Source: Polyodon spathula
Lineage: Eukaryota; Chordata; Actinopteri; Acipenseriformes; Polyodontidae
Reading direction: 5' to 3'
NCBI RefSeq assembly: GCF_017654505.1
Contig: NC_054558.1
Location: forward strand, 10,992,298 to 11,056,297
DNA: 64,000 nucleotides
Part shown: positions 1 through 12,182 of the stretch, piece after piece
How positions within the stretch are numbered: the stretch's first letter is position 1
How the letters are laid out: every line of letters begins with the position of its first letter
Program-made: the position numbers and the translations under genes
The notes under the pieces: model-generated
Database searches by the model: none
What the model was told of the DNA's origin: nothing
The model's input: the letters and a program-made list of their open reading frames with translations, nothing else

Positions 1-330
1 CAAATCAACACCCAGAACAAGCTGGAGTGCTTCACTACACTGAACAGAGAATATTCCATCACACAATACCTGGGTGAAATAAAAGACCCAAAACTGACAT
101 TGACAATGTACAGGCTTAGCGAACACAATCTAGAGGTGGAAATAGGCTGCCGCAGACAAACGTGGAAACCTGAGCAGAGCGGCTGTGTGGGCACTGTGAA
201 TCAGGGGAGACTGAAACAGAACAACACTTTGCTCTGGACTGTAGAAAATACAGTCAAGTCAGAGATGATTTCTTCCCTCGATTCACAAGCCAGGCCACTG
301 TCGCAGAAAGCAGAGATGGAATTATTTTCC
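1..330 (+). pseudogene. LINE ORF2 C-terminal tail, cut by the left window edge
   Basis: The frame beginning at base 1 is open to 483. Its first ~80 residues resemble the C-terminal tail of fish non-LTR retrotransposon polyproteins, a pattern like 'QNKLEC..LNR.YS...YL....DPK...T.YRLSEHNL.IE.GR.RQ.W'. Here the match runs through YRLSEHNLEVEIGCRRQTW. In intact relatives this is followed by a Cys/His knuckle and 'E.HFLL.C'. Here only CVG and NNTLL remain, so the knuckle is degraded. Similarity fades after about 330, where the frame enters AT-rich sequence. The reverse transcriptase core would lie left of the window. The match is from memory of the family pattern, not a search. An unrelated host exon is the main alternative, but no splice sites or conserved domain support it. 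Confidence 0.5.
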
Positions 331-1710
331 ATTAACTCACTGAAGCACATCTATTATTATTATTATTTTTTTAATAATACATGGATATTAGTATCTATAA
401 TACAAAAAGACAATAAATGGGTGTTAAAGTTCAAATTGCAAGTGAATTTAATGAATAATAATGTCAATATTAAAAAATCTTAAATATTACATTTCTTTTT
501 GATAATTCAGGAAAGATGAATTAAACTGGGTAGAAAATTAACTGCAAAATACAACACGTTTAAGGACAAGGTGTTTCAATAGGTATGTTTTTTTTTTCTT
601 AGTTGCTGTCGAAGATTATTTGTCTCACTCGTTTGTTTGGTGCTCCCGTTATATATATATAAGATTCATTCACATTTTTTAGCTGACTATTCACACCCAC
701 AGTTCTCAAATGCAGACCTTACCCCCACCTATCCTTTCTGTACAATGCTGCTATGAAAGCCCAAGGCAAAGGCACTGCATTAAAAACAATCATTTACTTA
801 TAAAAGAGAGCTCCACAAATAACTGAATACCACACAGGCTACATTATAAACCCTTGGTTCAGGGAGATGATAAATAAGATTGATGTGATGCACTGTTAGT
901 GCGTACCACTGCAACATCAGTTTGGTGAAACGCTCTGTATTCAGCACTCCAGTGATCTTACCCAGCACACACAGTTTCTCAGATTAAGTAACGGATGAAT
1001 TACGGGTGCTAAGACATCACTCTGATTACTTGTGTGTGATTCAACAGACAACGCAGTTATATAAAAAAAAGCTAACAAGATCCCAGAGAAAGTAAAAAGG
1101 TGTTTTCCATTTTTGGCAACACTTACGTAAGAACATGCATTCAGCTTGTTTCTGTTTTACTGAATATAACAAATGAAAGCGAATGTTTCTACAGTGATGA
1201 AATAACTGCGTTGTCCTGTAACCCAACTTCTACACTACAGCAAATGTACTACACGGCACACTGTCTCAATACAACACAAACTAGTGTAAGAAATGTAACG
1301 AACCCAGGAGAGTAACATTCTCCAAACTAGCAGTAGGATACAATTGCAACCTCAAGCCAGAATGTCTGGCCCTGGGAATGAGACCAGCCAATAGTCAAAG
1401 GCATGTAAAGACCCCTTTAATCTTTTGTGTTCGAATGAAGGACCTCATTTTTGACAGCCAAGCAACCATAGTGAATCTCATCATCACTTGGTCAACCCCT
1501 GTACTGAATGGTATATTTCTCCCATACCAGTATAAAGCAATATTAAATGTGTGGCAAGCATGCTTGAATAGAGCTTCCCTATCCCTTAACAATGGCAGTC
1601 TACACAAGGACTGCGTTCAGACTACCTCTGATGAAACCAACAGGTTTGCAGACACAGGCATCAACATTTTTAACCCAACTTTTAGTTGCTACTGTAAATG
1701 CCAAGACTGC
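331..1710. other. No gene recognised
   Basis: AT-rich sequence with a short (ATT)n tract near 352-376 and a T run near 588-598. The short open frames have no recognisable domain and no promoter or splice context. Confidence 0.6.
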
Positions 1711-2060
1711 GCACTGTTATGAGTCCACACACATTTCAGATGCAGAGCGTGCACTGTTATGAGTGCACACCCATTCCAGATGCAGAGCGTGCACTGTTAT
1801 GAGTGCACACCCATTCCAGATGCAGAGCGTGCACTGTTATGAGTGCACACCCATTCCAGATGCAGAGCGTGCACTGTTATGAGTCCACACCCATTCCAGA
1901 TGCAGAGCGTGCACTGTTATGAGTGCACACCCATTCCAGATGCAGAGCGTGCACTGTTATGAGTCCACACCCATTCCAGATGCAGAGCGTGCACTGTTAT
2001 GAGTCCACACCCATTCCAGATGCAAAGCGTGTACTGTTATGAGTGCACACCCATTCCAGA
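1711..2060. repeat. 40-bp minisatellite, about 8.75 copies
   Basis: A 40-bp unit beginning GCACTGTTAT and ending GCAGAGCGT repeats in exact register from 1711. Units differ mainly at one site (GAGTGCACAC versus GAGTCCACAC). The first unit carries ACATTTC where the others have CCATTCC, and the last carry GCAAAGCGT and GTACTG. Both variant types alternate, which suggests unequal exchange rather than simple stepwise addition. Confidence 0.95.
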
Positions 2061-2257
2061 TACTGACTGATTATTTAATTTGACACATATTTTGTTTATC
2101 GGAAATCGAGCAAAAAAAAAATGGTAGCCTTAATGTACAGCAGCCATTTACACAGCACTTGATACCACCTTAAACATGTCTTTAAAAGACACGTGTCCGA
2201 GCTGTTAAGAACCTCAGCACTATGCAAGTGAATGAGCTTCTGACCCGCCTCAGTGAG

Positions 2258-2610
2258 GAGCTCTGAATGGAAGTCCTTGCTCAGGTCTTTGGGACTGTTG
2301 AGAGCTCTGAATGGAAGTCCTTGCTCAGGTCTTTGGGACTGTTGAGAGCTCTAAATGGAAGTCCTTGCTAACAGGTTTTTGGGACTGTTGAGAGCTCTGA
2401 ATGGAAGTCCTTGCTAACAGATCTTTGGGACTGTTGAGAGCTCTGAATGGAAGTCCTTGCTAATAAGTCTTTGGGACTGTTGAGAGCTCTGAATGAAGTC
2501 CTTGCTAACAAGTCTTTGGGACTGTTGAGAGCTCTGAATGGAAGTCCTTGCTAACAGGTCTTTGGGACTGTTAAGAGCTCTGAATGGAAGTCCTTGCTAA
2601 CAAGTCTGTT
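2258..2610. repeat. 44-46-bp minisatellite, about 7.75 copies
   Basis: Units begin GAGCTCTGAATGGAAGTCC and end GGGACTGTT(G/A)A. The first units have TTGCTCAGGTC. Later ones have a 2-bp longer form with TTGCTAACAGGTC or TTGCTAACAAGTC. One unit has lost a G (GAATGAAGTCC). The last copy is truncated inside CAAGTCTG. Confidence 0.93.
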
Positions 2611-3643
2611 CAACTATTTAGGGTCAGAGAGACTAAGGAGGCTGAGGACGAGCAGCAAGATAACACAATCATGATGGGCCTAGGCTGGCAGGGAGAGGCT
2701 GATTCAGCAAGTCTGAATTAGGAAGGAACATCAATAATAATGCATCTGGTTACAGTCTAGGCTAAACCACCTCTTTTTCAAAATGTTCAATATATATAAG
2801 ACCACGTAATCAAACTATGCTGTACTGCATGTCTTCATAAACATTTATCCAGGTCCTTCATTGCTCAACAAAACATTTCATATGTGCTTTTTGGAGCTAC
2901 ATCACCCAAAGGCTATCTAAACCGAGAAATTTTTTCCAGTGAAGGGCTCTGAACGCCTTAAACTTAGTTCTGCAGCAGCAGACTATAGACCAGGGGGGGA
3001 TTTTCAAACGATAACGCCAGATTTAATTAACAAATCATTATTTACCATTGATTTTGGCATTTTAATAGGTCGTTTTTCCTATGTTGTTAATAAGAAATCA
3101 TGCTAATGTGATTGCCGAATGTATGTTGATTGACGACTGTTTTAATGATCGGCATGATTTGCGACTATTTGCCTTGTTTGCGAGGGAATTTAAAAAGAAA
3201 TCAGTGTTAATTGTCATATAAATTATCAGGAGTTAATTTGCACTTGGAAAAGGAGGGCTTTAATTAACGAAAGACTATAACTCACCTTGAAACAGAAATA
3301 TAACAGACCATGGCTGTGTCGCTGACGATACAGAGACTACCGCGATAATTCAATATTTGCAGTTATGAAAATATTTTAGACTTTTAAATACTTGTGGTTA
3401 TGAATGAGATTTTTTCACTTGTTTTAACAATTTGTGACCTTAAGCTCGGAACACACTGTCCAGTGACATCACAGGAAGGGATGCATGGATGCATAAAGTA
3501 CAGTGGCAATGGGGCGAATCAACAAGCGAAAAGATAACGCTATGGCAGTAAATAAATATCTACAATTTTGGCTCAAACTTAAGGCTACGTGATCGTGAAA
3601 ACCACATATGACTGGAGACATGCATGTATTCTCTCTCTTTATT

Positions 3644-3645
<2 letters not shown>
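2611..3645. other. No gene recognised
   Basis: AT-rich sequence without long open frames. Short stretches such as 3010-3130 look like old decayed repeat, but I cannot assign them. Confidence 0.55.

Positions 3646-3677
<32 letters not shown>
3646..3677. repeat. (CA)16 microsatellite
   Basis: Uninterrupted alternating CA immediately left of the foldback element at 3680. Confidence 0.95.
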
Positions 3678-3679
<2 letters not shown>

Positions 3680-4118
3680 TATTCCATTGGTTTGTATGCA
3701 ATGTCAGTGTCGACATTTTTTGAAAACAAGACCTGACAGCCCCACATTGTACTTTTCAATTATTAGATGAAATATTTACAGAATACTTAAAAACTGCTGC
3801 TATAATCACGATTCATTTATTATTAATAGTGTTATCATTAAATTATACCAAATCACGTTTTTATTTACAATGAAGGTAACCTATACTGTGTTGCCCAAAT
3901 TCTTAAAAAGTCAGCAAAAACATGCTTTCCCATCGTTTTAAATAAAAACGTGATTTGGTCTAGTTTAATTATAATGCTATTAATAATAAACAAATCATGC
4001 AGCATGATCCTAATAGCCGTTGTTAAGTATTCTGTAAAATATTTATTTTAATAGTTAAAAAGTGCAGTATGGAGCTTGTTTTCAGAAGATATCACCACAG
4101 ACGTGAATGGAATAGCTA
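3680..4118. repeat. Long imperfect inverted repeat (foldback or MITE-like element)
   Basis: The left arm (about 3680-3868) and right arm (about 3939-4118) are imperfect reverse complements. The inner part pairs best: CCAAATCACGTTTTTATTTA on the left answers TAAATAAAAACGTGATTTGG on the right. Pairing continues outward through AGAATACTTAA/TTAAGTATTCT and TTGAAAACAAG/CTTGTTTTCA, then degrades to TATTCCATT/AATGGAATA at the edges. The central spacer is about 70 bp. No coding sequence lies inside. The outer ends are blurred and I found no certain target duplication, so the true termini are uncertain. Confidence 0.75.
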
Positions 4119-4621
4119 ATGTGATTGAGATCACTCACATGGATTTTGCCAAACGTATTTGTTATATTGTCAGACTCCCCCCACACTGTCTCAGCTTCTT
4201 ACCTCTTTATGCACATCTTATAACATCTTCTGTAATAACAGAATCTTCAATGGCTACTTCTGTTCATGTTGAGTTTATTTATCTTGCAGGCGAGCAAAGA
4301 GTAGCAGAGAAAATGCATGATTAGAGGAATTCACCCGACAATTAACTATAAACTAATTGTGTATATTGGGTATGGAGTTCTATCACAATATTAAAAGCTT
4401 AATAAATAACTACACACATGGTATACATGTACAATAACTGACAACTACAAACACAAACGGCACTTCAAACATATTACAGCCTACAGTCGCACTTACTAAA
4501 ATACAGACACAAGTAGATGTCAACATAAGAAAATAAATTCCAACCAACATACATGGATGGCTTGCAGTATTTCTTTTTTTTTTCTTTTTAACCAAAAAAA
4601 AAGAGATTGCAAAAATCACAT
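4119..4621. other. No gene recognised
   Basis: AT-rich sequence with a T-rich then A-rich pair at about 4572-4603 that can fold (TTTTTCTTTTTAACCAAAAAA). Confidence 0.5.
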
Positions 4622-4632
4622 TAAAAGAGTTG

Positions 4633-5016
4633 CATAAGATCCCGAGTTGCGCATCCAGTAAAGGCGCTCCACGTGGAGTGCAAGATGCGTCCTATAGCCT
4701 GCAGATCACAGGTTCGAATCCAGGGGTTTCCTAGGGAGCGGCGCACAATTGGTCGAGCACCGTCTGGGTAGGGAGGGCTTAGGTCAGCAGGGCAATAAAC
4801 GGTTCACCGCACACCAGTGACCCCTGTGGCTGATAGAGCACCTGCAGGTCTGCAGTGGAGCCATTCAGATCTGTGTTGTCCTCTGGTACTATAGGTCTGG
4901 TGGCTTTGCTGTGGATTCGCTGTGCGAAAAATGACAGATTGGCAGGAACACGTTTCGGTGTTTCAGCCTTAATTGGGCATTTCAAACTGGGGAGAAAACC
5001 AGGGCAAATAAATAAA
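4633..5016 (+). mobile_element. tRNA-derived SINE with 11-bp target-site duplication
   Basis: The head begins near CCCGAGTTGCGCATCCAG, which reads as a tRNA-like A box. GGTTCGAATCC at 4711-4721 is a near-canonical B box of an internal Pol III promoter. The body contains GGCGGCGCACAATTGG-like sequence (here GGAGCGGCGCACAATTGG), GGGTAGGGAGGGCTTAGGTC, and a long tail domain. The 3' end is an AAATAAATAAA run. TAAAAGAGTTG occurs exactly before the element (4622-4632) and after it (5017-5027). Between the B box and the GGTTTCC segment this copy lacks about 30 bp found in the second copy at 34054-34279, so it carries an internal deletion. Confidence 0.88.
4641..4721 (+). promoter_or_regulatory. Internal Pol III promoter (A and B boxes) of the SINE
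   Basis: The B box is GGTTCGAATCC at 4711-4721. The A box is probably the TTGCGCATCCAG segment near 4647-4658. The minus-strand copy at 34 kb has TGGCGCATCCAG here, closer to the tRNA consensus. Confidence 0.65.
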
Positions 5017-5027
5017 TAAAAGAGTTG

Positions 5028-6092
5028 TACATAGCAAGCTGCGGCAAAATATCCCCCCAAAAGAGAATAAATGATTAGTGGGTTTAATTTTTTAATCAAT
5101 GCCGTCCGATTTTTACCCACACGTCAGATAACTAAATCAGCATTTTATATGTGAAGTGTTCTAAATAAATGTACAATCTGCATGACAAAATGCACAATTT
5201 TAAATTAAGTTTACAAATTATACACAACATAGATGTTCTTTTTTTTTTGATTAACAAGTTCCCCTTATCAAGTCATTGAGACAGGAAGTGATGTAGGTGA
5301 GCTGCGACAATTAAGCAAAAAATCAAAATCAACCTAACCCTAACCTAACCCCCTAACCCTCTTAACATTGCTAAATCAGAACTGTGAGGGAAATAAAAGA
5401 TTATCTTTCCGGATCCTGCAGTATACTGTGCATGGATTGCACAGATGTTCTACATGAGCGTAACTCATCAGTTTTCTGAATCACACACAGTATATTATGT
5501 GGAATGTATGGAATCCAGTGCTTATTTTCCCTTGATCTACCGCCTGGTCAGCTGCAGCTACATGTGTTTCTATGAATTGGTTTATTGTCTACTGGATGTA
5601 TTAGATACTGTGTTTAGCTTATAGTAAAACTATGCTGTGTGGAGAGTCCACTCAGTGAAGCAGTTGCCACTCACCGCTAGTCTGCCTCACAGCTGTTCAG
5701 AGGCCCTTGCTGGTCAGCCCAGGCCAGGCCCTTGTCTCTTGCCTCCAGGGTTCAGTAGCTTGGGAACATCTGTTGTTTAGGTTGAACGGGTGGAAAGAGG
5801 CAACTGACAGCTTGACAACAGGTACCGAGGCCACCAAAGTTATCATTATTTACGAAACAATCCTGCCGAAGACCTAATGCCATATGCAAAGAGCTAGGGG
5901 GTTGTATATTTAATAAGTGTATTCCAGCAAACACAACTGAAACACAGGCAGTTGGAGAACCACTTCCCAAGTGCCTAAACCCCAAGAACGTAACATCAAC
6001 ATCCCATAATCCACAGCTTCCTGCTGTGCGCTTCACTAAAAGCAGGAGACTAAACAAGCCTGGTCTGGCCATGCTTCACAGCTTTCCTTCTT
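5028..6092. other. No gene recognised apart from a telomere-like tract
   Basis: AT-rich DNA around the telomere-like patch at 5333-5360. Minus-strand open frames at 5752-6072 have no recognised domain. Confidence 0.5.
5333..5360. repeat. Short degenerate interstitial telomere-like tract
   Basis: CCTAACCC-TAACCTAACC-CCCTAACCCT is about four to five vertebrate telomere hexamers (CCCTAA) with one lost C and one extra CC. It is too short to act as a telomere. Confidence 0.7.
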
Positions 6093-6187
6093 ATTGAGCC
6101 TGTATCTCTCAGGGCTAATACTCTCCTGGTGTATAATGTTATTGAGCCTGTATCTCTCGGGGCTAATACTCCCCTGGTGTATAATGC
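6093..6187. repeat. 48-bp tandem duplication
   Basis: Two adjacent copies begin ATTGAGCCTGTATCTCTC at 6093 and 6141. They differ by a few transitions (CAGGG/CGGGG, CTCTCC/CTCCCC), so the duplication is fairly young. Confidence 0.9.
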
Positions 6188-8120
6188 ATTCGGTTTGCAA
6201 AGCAGTATGCTATGTGTTAGATCAGTGCTAAATGTGTTAGACTAAATATGTAATGCAATAAAGCTGGCACGTACATAATGTACAGGCTGAGGCCCCAGGC
6301 AGGGCTGCCCACCTCTGGGGTCCTGATTTATAGCTATGGGATCAATCAGTGTTGCAATCCTTATTGCCTTGATCCTGTTTCTCTCTCTATCCTCTGTGGC
6401 TCAGCGACAGCCGCAGCACACATCATTTTGCCAGCTTGTCTGTTGCTTTTTCAGCAGCATCAATTGGTAACAGTTGCACCTTCTGCTCACCCTAGACTGC
6501 TGTTTATCTACATATTTATTCATTTATTTTTACCAGTTAGAGTAGCCTCCATATCGAACAGCTCCCAGGGGTAAGGTGTCGACATCACAAAACTAAAATC
6601 ACAGCTCCTACTATAGTTAGTATCTCTCCAACAGGTCTATGAAAATATAAAAGACTGAACTACCTTTTAACACACTAAAAAAATAAAGCACATGCCCCCA
6701 TCTTTCAGTCAGGATCAGTGGCAAAGAGAAGAGCTCGAGCCTTTCCTCCAAGCACTGACCAAACACATTCTGATCAGTGAGAACAACTGTGGAGGGACGC
6801 TTCGTTGGACAGAACTTACCTTTTAGACAAGTTATTTACAGCGCTAAAACAGTCTATGTTGGACACGCGCACCAGATGGAAATAGATGAGCAAAGTACTG
6901 CACCAGACTGGAAACTGCCTGGGATGAGAAGCCAAGTGAAGCGTCAGTCGAGATCAGACTACCGAGAGACAGAAAGGGACGCAAGGTGTGTGTGACAAGG
7001 GACTGCAATGGCAGCTGGAGGGAAATAGCTTTTAGAAAGCAACAGAGAACACAGATTAAAAAAATACTGCAGCTTTTCTTTCTCTTCTATATTTAGATGC
7101 CAAAAAAATCAATGCTGACTACAAATGAGCTAATTTCCTAACAGATAATGTGCATCTGTACACAGAAGGCACGGCATTACTGCACTGCCTAGCCTAAAGG
7201 AGTAAACAGCACACAGAAGCATCTTTATTTCCAGCATGTCTTGACCTCAGATTTTTTAATAAACTCGCAATAAACTATATTAAGCATTGTAAAGTCTTGC
7301 ATTGCACTAGACTGGCCTGTGGCTCTTCAATAAATCACTTGAACAGTACCGGACACAGACAGCAGCCTTCAGTCTACCCCTGGGGCTGCCTGGACTGGAC
7401 TCCCAACTAAATCAGACAGATGAAAGATGGAAGCTATAGGATCTGAGTGATGCAGGTTGCACGGCCCAGGAGCCGGGGTCACGCTGGTCTGTCACCAGCA
7501 CTTCAGTGTCAGTCGCTCGAAATCTCATTTACTTGCGAGACCGATATCCTTGATGTTATCTAATCGCCTTCTTTCATCTCTCTCTTGAGAGGAGAACCCA
7601 ATCAGAGAAAACTGTGGAGCAGCAAATAACTGGGAAATGTCTAGATTTCAGATTTCACTTGAAGAAGAATAAGGAGAATACTGGGAGAGGACGTACAATA
7701 GAATACACTGAATTATGAAGGTCACCAGAACTTGGTTTCACCCTTAAAGCCACAGATGCAGACTTGGTGTAACTGTACTTCAACTAGACTACTGTATGTA
7801 AGGTGCCAATGTCACCAGGGTTAGGGGTAATCAGCTTCCTTCTATTGCCAAACCAAGGGCTGGGTATCCTGTACTCTTAGTTACAGTGCTCAGTTTCTCA
7901 GACTTAAAGATGAACTGAAGTTCCTTAGAATCTTTTTTTTTTAATTAACTAATGATGACACGCGCCACTCCATGCAAAACAATCTCATCAGCAATGTGCA
8001 TTACAAGCCATTGCAGAGGATGAATCATGCAGGTGCCAAGCAAAGAAAAGCTTCCCTCATTCTTTACATACCTCTGTATGAATAAAAGCATGAGTGGAGC
8101 GTCCTGATGCAACCTGATCA
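6188..8120. other. No gene recognised
   Basis: Mixed-composition sequence. Open frames of 70-100 codons occur at 6278-6574 and 6777-6995 but show no domain, codon pattern or splice context I can defend. Confidence 0.5.
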
Positions 8121-8224
8121 ATTCATATTATATTGCACATGTTTAATATTCATATTACATTGTACATGTTTAATATTCATATTATATTATAAATGTTTCA
8201 TATTAATATTAGATTGTAAATGTT
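8121..8224. repeat. 27-bp AT-rich tandem repeat, about 3.8 copies
   Basis: Units ATTCATATTA(T/C)ATT(G/A)... ending GTTTAAT start at 8121, 8148, 8175 and 8202. Divergence increases towards the right. Confidence 0.88.
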
Positions 8225-8637
8225 GCCTTGAGGGTGGTCTTCTGTACAGACCAGAATAAAATTAAACAAATACGGTCAACCTTTTTTTCCTGTGTTGATG
8301 CATTATACTGTACTGTGACTGTATTCCAAGATGCGTTGCCCCAATACTTCTAATCAAATATTTTCCCAGCGTAGTGCAGCTATGAAGTGGTTTGTAGAAT
8401 GGAGGGAGGCATAAGTTGTCCAGCCCTCGGGTCGTACAGCATGGAAGTGTCTGAGATGGGACTGGAATAAGCTGCTCAGCTCTAGGCTAAACCCTTTGCA
8501 ATTCTAGATCTTACATGTATCAAGTCACAAGAAAATAATGCTAACTGACAGCTCTTCAGGTTAATTTACTTTGCTTTTGTTAGATGGATTTAGAGACAAT
8601 AAGACTTGACAAACCAAGCATTAAGATAAACAGAGCA

Positions 8638-8787
8638 GAAGGGTTTGCTGCACGGAAGAGCTCTCCCCTGTAGTGAAGCGGAAGGGTTTGGTGCACGGAG
8701 GAGCTCTCCCCTGTAGAGAAGCGGAAGGTTTTGGTGCACGGAGGAGCTCTCCCTTGTAGTGAAGCGGAAGGGTTTGGTGCATGGAGG
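8638..8787. repeat. 43-bp tandem repeat, about 3.5 copies
   Basis: GAGCTCTCCC(C/T)TGTAG recurs every 43 bp, followed by AAGCGGAAGG(G/T)TTTGGTGCA. Two overlapping minus-strand frames exist only because this unit lacks stops, and are not genes. Confidence 0.92.
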
Positions 8788-10059
8788 GTTTACAGTCCAC
8801 CAATAGCTTGCCATTCAAGAACACTGACACCCAGGTTCAATTAGAATGACGAGATATATGGAATCATTCAGCTTATATAATGTAATCAGCCCGAGCAGTC
8901 CAATAACCTCAGAGCATTGCAGAAAGCAGACTGCTTTATGCACCAAATATACAGACGCACTCTTGGTTAGGGTTCAGTTTCCACAGGAGACTTCTGCAAG
9001 TACATATCGGATTCCCCCATGAGTACACAATACAGCAAAGCAGAAAAATGTAATATAATCTCCTGTTTTATAGTAGAATAACCCATCAGTTTAGAATATT
9101 AGATACATTACATACAGTATTCACTTTAATTTAGGAAATGTAAAACAAGCAAAAACCCCCAGAGCATCTGAGTTGCTCAGTACATGATGACATGATAACA
9201 TCTATCAAAGCACATATTTAAAAGAGAAAAGAAAGAGTTTTTTCAGGTCATACCTTACCCTACCTCTCCTTCTCTCTCTCTTTGTTTTCATATTCTCCCA
9301 TTGTGTCCTGACAAAGCTCATTATCCCAACTGGCTTTACAGAACGTGGTACGTGTAAATGTGCATCAGATCAACAGACAGAATCAAAGCGCAGCACAGCC
9401 TGCTACAAAATACTTGGACCTTAATGCAAGCCTCGGAAGATTTCTCTATGTTTTTCATGCCATTAAGAGTTGCCTGTTTGGGCAAAGGCAGTTTTAAAGA
9501 GGTTTGAGGTGAAAACATGCAGCAGATGCTTTCTGCAGAAGCTGTTAGCCTTGCTGCTGTGTTTGTGTTTTCTTTGTTGTATGTGAGGACACAGACGTAG
9601 GGAAGACCTTGTTCAAAATGACCCTATATACTGAACGCCTGACATGCACTCCTGTCTGCCACTTCACCGACACGCACAGTGTTCATTCACAACAGACTTT
9701 GACCTTTCCAAGCATAACCCACCCACACAAAGACCTGTGCATCACTGAGTATCAGCACACTAACGGTTTTGTAAAACCACCACACACAGTGAAACAAATC
9801 AATTGGAAAAATGATTAATGGACTATCATACTGCCTTATCCACATTATTGCCTAGGTTACAATTCAAATACTAGTACTGCCCTGTAGTTACACCATCATG
9901 ATATTTATTACTTACTAATATCAGTAACCCTTCACTGATTAGTAAATAGGCCACGGTAGAAATGGTCATTTGTGCCAGAAGCTGTCCAATTGGAGAATGG
10001 CACTGGGCAGAACAATAACTTCATGATCTCACTCTAAGATCCCAATATCCCTGTGCAGA
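8788..10059. other. No gene recognised
   Basis: Ordinary AT-rich intergenic sequence with short unsupported open frames. Confidence 0.5.
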
Positions 10060-10180
10060 TACAGTGCTTTTCATTAAAGATGCTGTGCATCGTATACAGT
10101 GCTTTTCATTAAAGATACTGTGCACAGTATACAGTGCTTTTCATTAGAGATGCTGTGCACAGTATACAGTGCTTTTCATT
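10060..10180. repeat. 35-bp tandem repeat, about 3.5 copies
   Basis: TACAGTGCTTTTCATTA starts at 10060, 10095, 10130 and 10165. The spacer reads (A/G)AGAT(G/A)CTGTGCA. Confidence 0.92.
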
Positions 10181-11246
10181 GAAAATAAATGCACACCAAA
10201 AGGCTGAACCCTAGTTTTTCATTTTTGATACAAGTTATAAATGAATCTGAGAGGGGACTGAGGATTCAGAAGAAGAAGAAGGTGAACAGACAGCAGCTTG
10301 TACACACAATCCTGGAGAACACACGGACCTCATTTCACTGTTCTTCTGTTTAGTACGAAAGCTATTTGTTTTACTTTTGATCTATATTGCATCTGCTCAT
10401 CCACCTCAAGCCCGTCTCCTTTACACAGACTGTCTCTTCAAACATATCTGCCTCCTCTCCACACTCCCAGGGGGCTTCCTGGTGAAATGCAATTAAAATA
10501 CAAACTTAATAAATTCAACAGTACATCATTTATTAAAAAGACTGCTGCTCCAGATTTAAAAAACAAACAAACAAAAAACACTTTCATCCACAGTATCAAA
10601 ATGATGTGTCACATTTTATTAGAGAAGTAAAAAAACACACCTTATGCATAAATTAAGAAAAAAATAATCAATCTGGCCGATGCAAAAAGAATGTGATCAT
10701 TTTAATAATAATAATGTATAGTACTGCAGACTAAGATCAGAAACAGGGGAAGCTACTGGTAATTAATTTACAGTGCTACAAAATCACAGAACCTCAGAAA
10801 CGTTTTCAGAAACATATTCTCTCTACGCCGTTGTTTCCTATACTGGTATCATTCTACAGTATATCAACTCCAAGTAATACAATGTCCTACCAATGGGAGT
10901 CCAAGCTGGACAGGACTGAGGATCGATCGGAGCACCGTGGATTAACCACTAGCCCAGTTAAATCAAGGATTACATTTTTTAAAAGATAATCACACTGCAC
11001 CACTATTTTAATCCAGGTTTAAATGTGACCGGTCGATTACATTTAAACCTTCCTTGGAGATGGTTTAAAACGTGGACATAATGGCAGCATGCCTTAACAA
11101 AATGAACTTTTTCTGTAAAACAACCAACCACACAATCGGTCACAATGTGGAGAACATTGAACACTAGAACACTAGTCAGGGCAAATCTCACCCGATGAAT
11201 ATTTAGTAAACCATTAGTCACAAACAAATATGCTATAAGAATGCTT
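10181..11246. other. No gene recognised
   Basis: AT-rich. The open frame at 10298-10630 has no recognised domain. A short ATA tract lies near 10703. Confidence 0.5.
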
Positions 11247-11353
11247 ATACTACTACTACTACTGCTACTACAACCATACTACTACTAATAATAATACTAC
11301 TACAACAACTACCACTACTACTAATATACTACTACTACAACTACTACTATTAA
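11247..11353. repeat. Imperfect (ACT)n/(CTA)n trinucleotide microsatellite
   Basis: About 107 bp of ACT units broken by AAT, GCT, CAA and ATA interruptions, which indicates an old, stabilised tract. Confidence 0.9.
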
Positions 11354-12182
11354 CCTGGTTTGACATTATGTCTGTGTAGCCTATATTGTATATTTGAGTC
11401 AAGACAAAAAGAAATAAACAGAAGTTATGCATCATGTTTATACATCATGTTGTACAATTACAAATGTAAAACAATTAAAAAAAAATATTGTATGTGGCAT
11501 GTAAGAAGTGTATAGATGTACGCAGGGGTTCATTTGTGGAGAATCACAGCGGATCCCAGATCCTGAACCTTTTGGTCTGACAGGTGAGAATTATACAGTT
11601 TGCAATGAACCGTATGAAAAAAATTGTTATTTTATGTTGTAAAAAAGAACTCTACATACAGAACAATAAAGGTTTTTTTATTCATTTTAAAAGAATGACA
11701 AGTGTTCTGTAACAGGTGTGACATCAGTAGGTGGGAAAATTAGGCTAATAGTTTCTTTCACAACCCAAATGACAAAACACCAAAACACTAGTGCTTGTCG
11801 CTCCTGTTAAAGGATGTGTAAAGCTATGTGTGTTAAAGAAGGGGGAGAGGGATCAAAATGATCTGCTTCAACCACAACGGCTTATATAATGTTATCCCTT
11901 TAAAAGAAAAGAGTGGAAGATCTTTCAATGTAGAACCCAGACGTATGTCTGTGGATAAGATATTCCGATGTTTACGCACAATCTCTTGTAGAGCACAACT
12001 ATGAGGATTATATGTAGAAATACCGACAAGGTCTTTTTAGTCTCACCTTGAGGTTTTAAAAGGTCAGACCCATCGATGCTTTGAACCTTAGATTGTGCAT
12101 CAAGCAGCCATTTATCTAGATAACCTCTTATAAAAGGCAGTTATTCATGTCTAATAATTTCTGTTCACAGTCTTTTCCTTGA
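11354..12182. other. No gene recognised
   Basis: AT-rich flank immediately 5' of the LINE remnant. The missing 5' part of that LINE is not visible here. Confidence 0.5.

Noticed and set aside
4641..4730. A true tRNA gene at the B-box-bearing segment
   Set aside because: No cloverleaf with an anticodon arm can be drawn, and the sequence continues into a long SINE body with target duplications.
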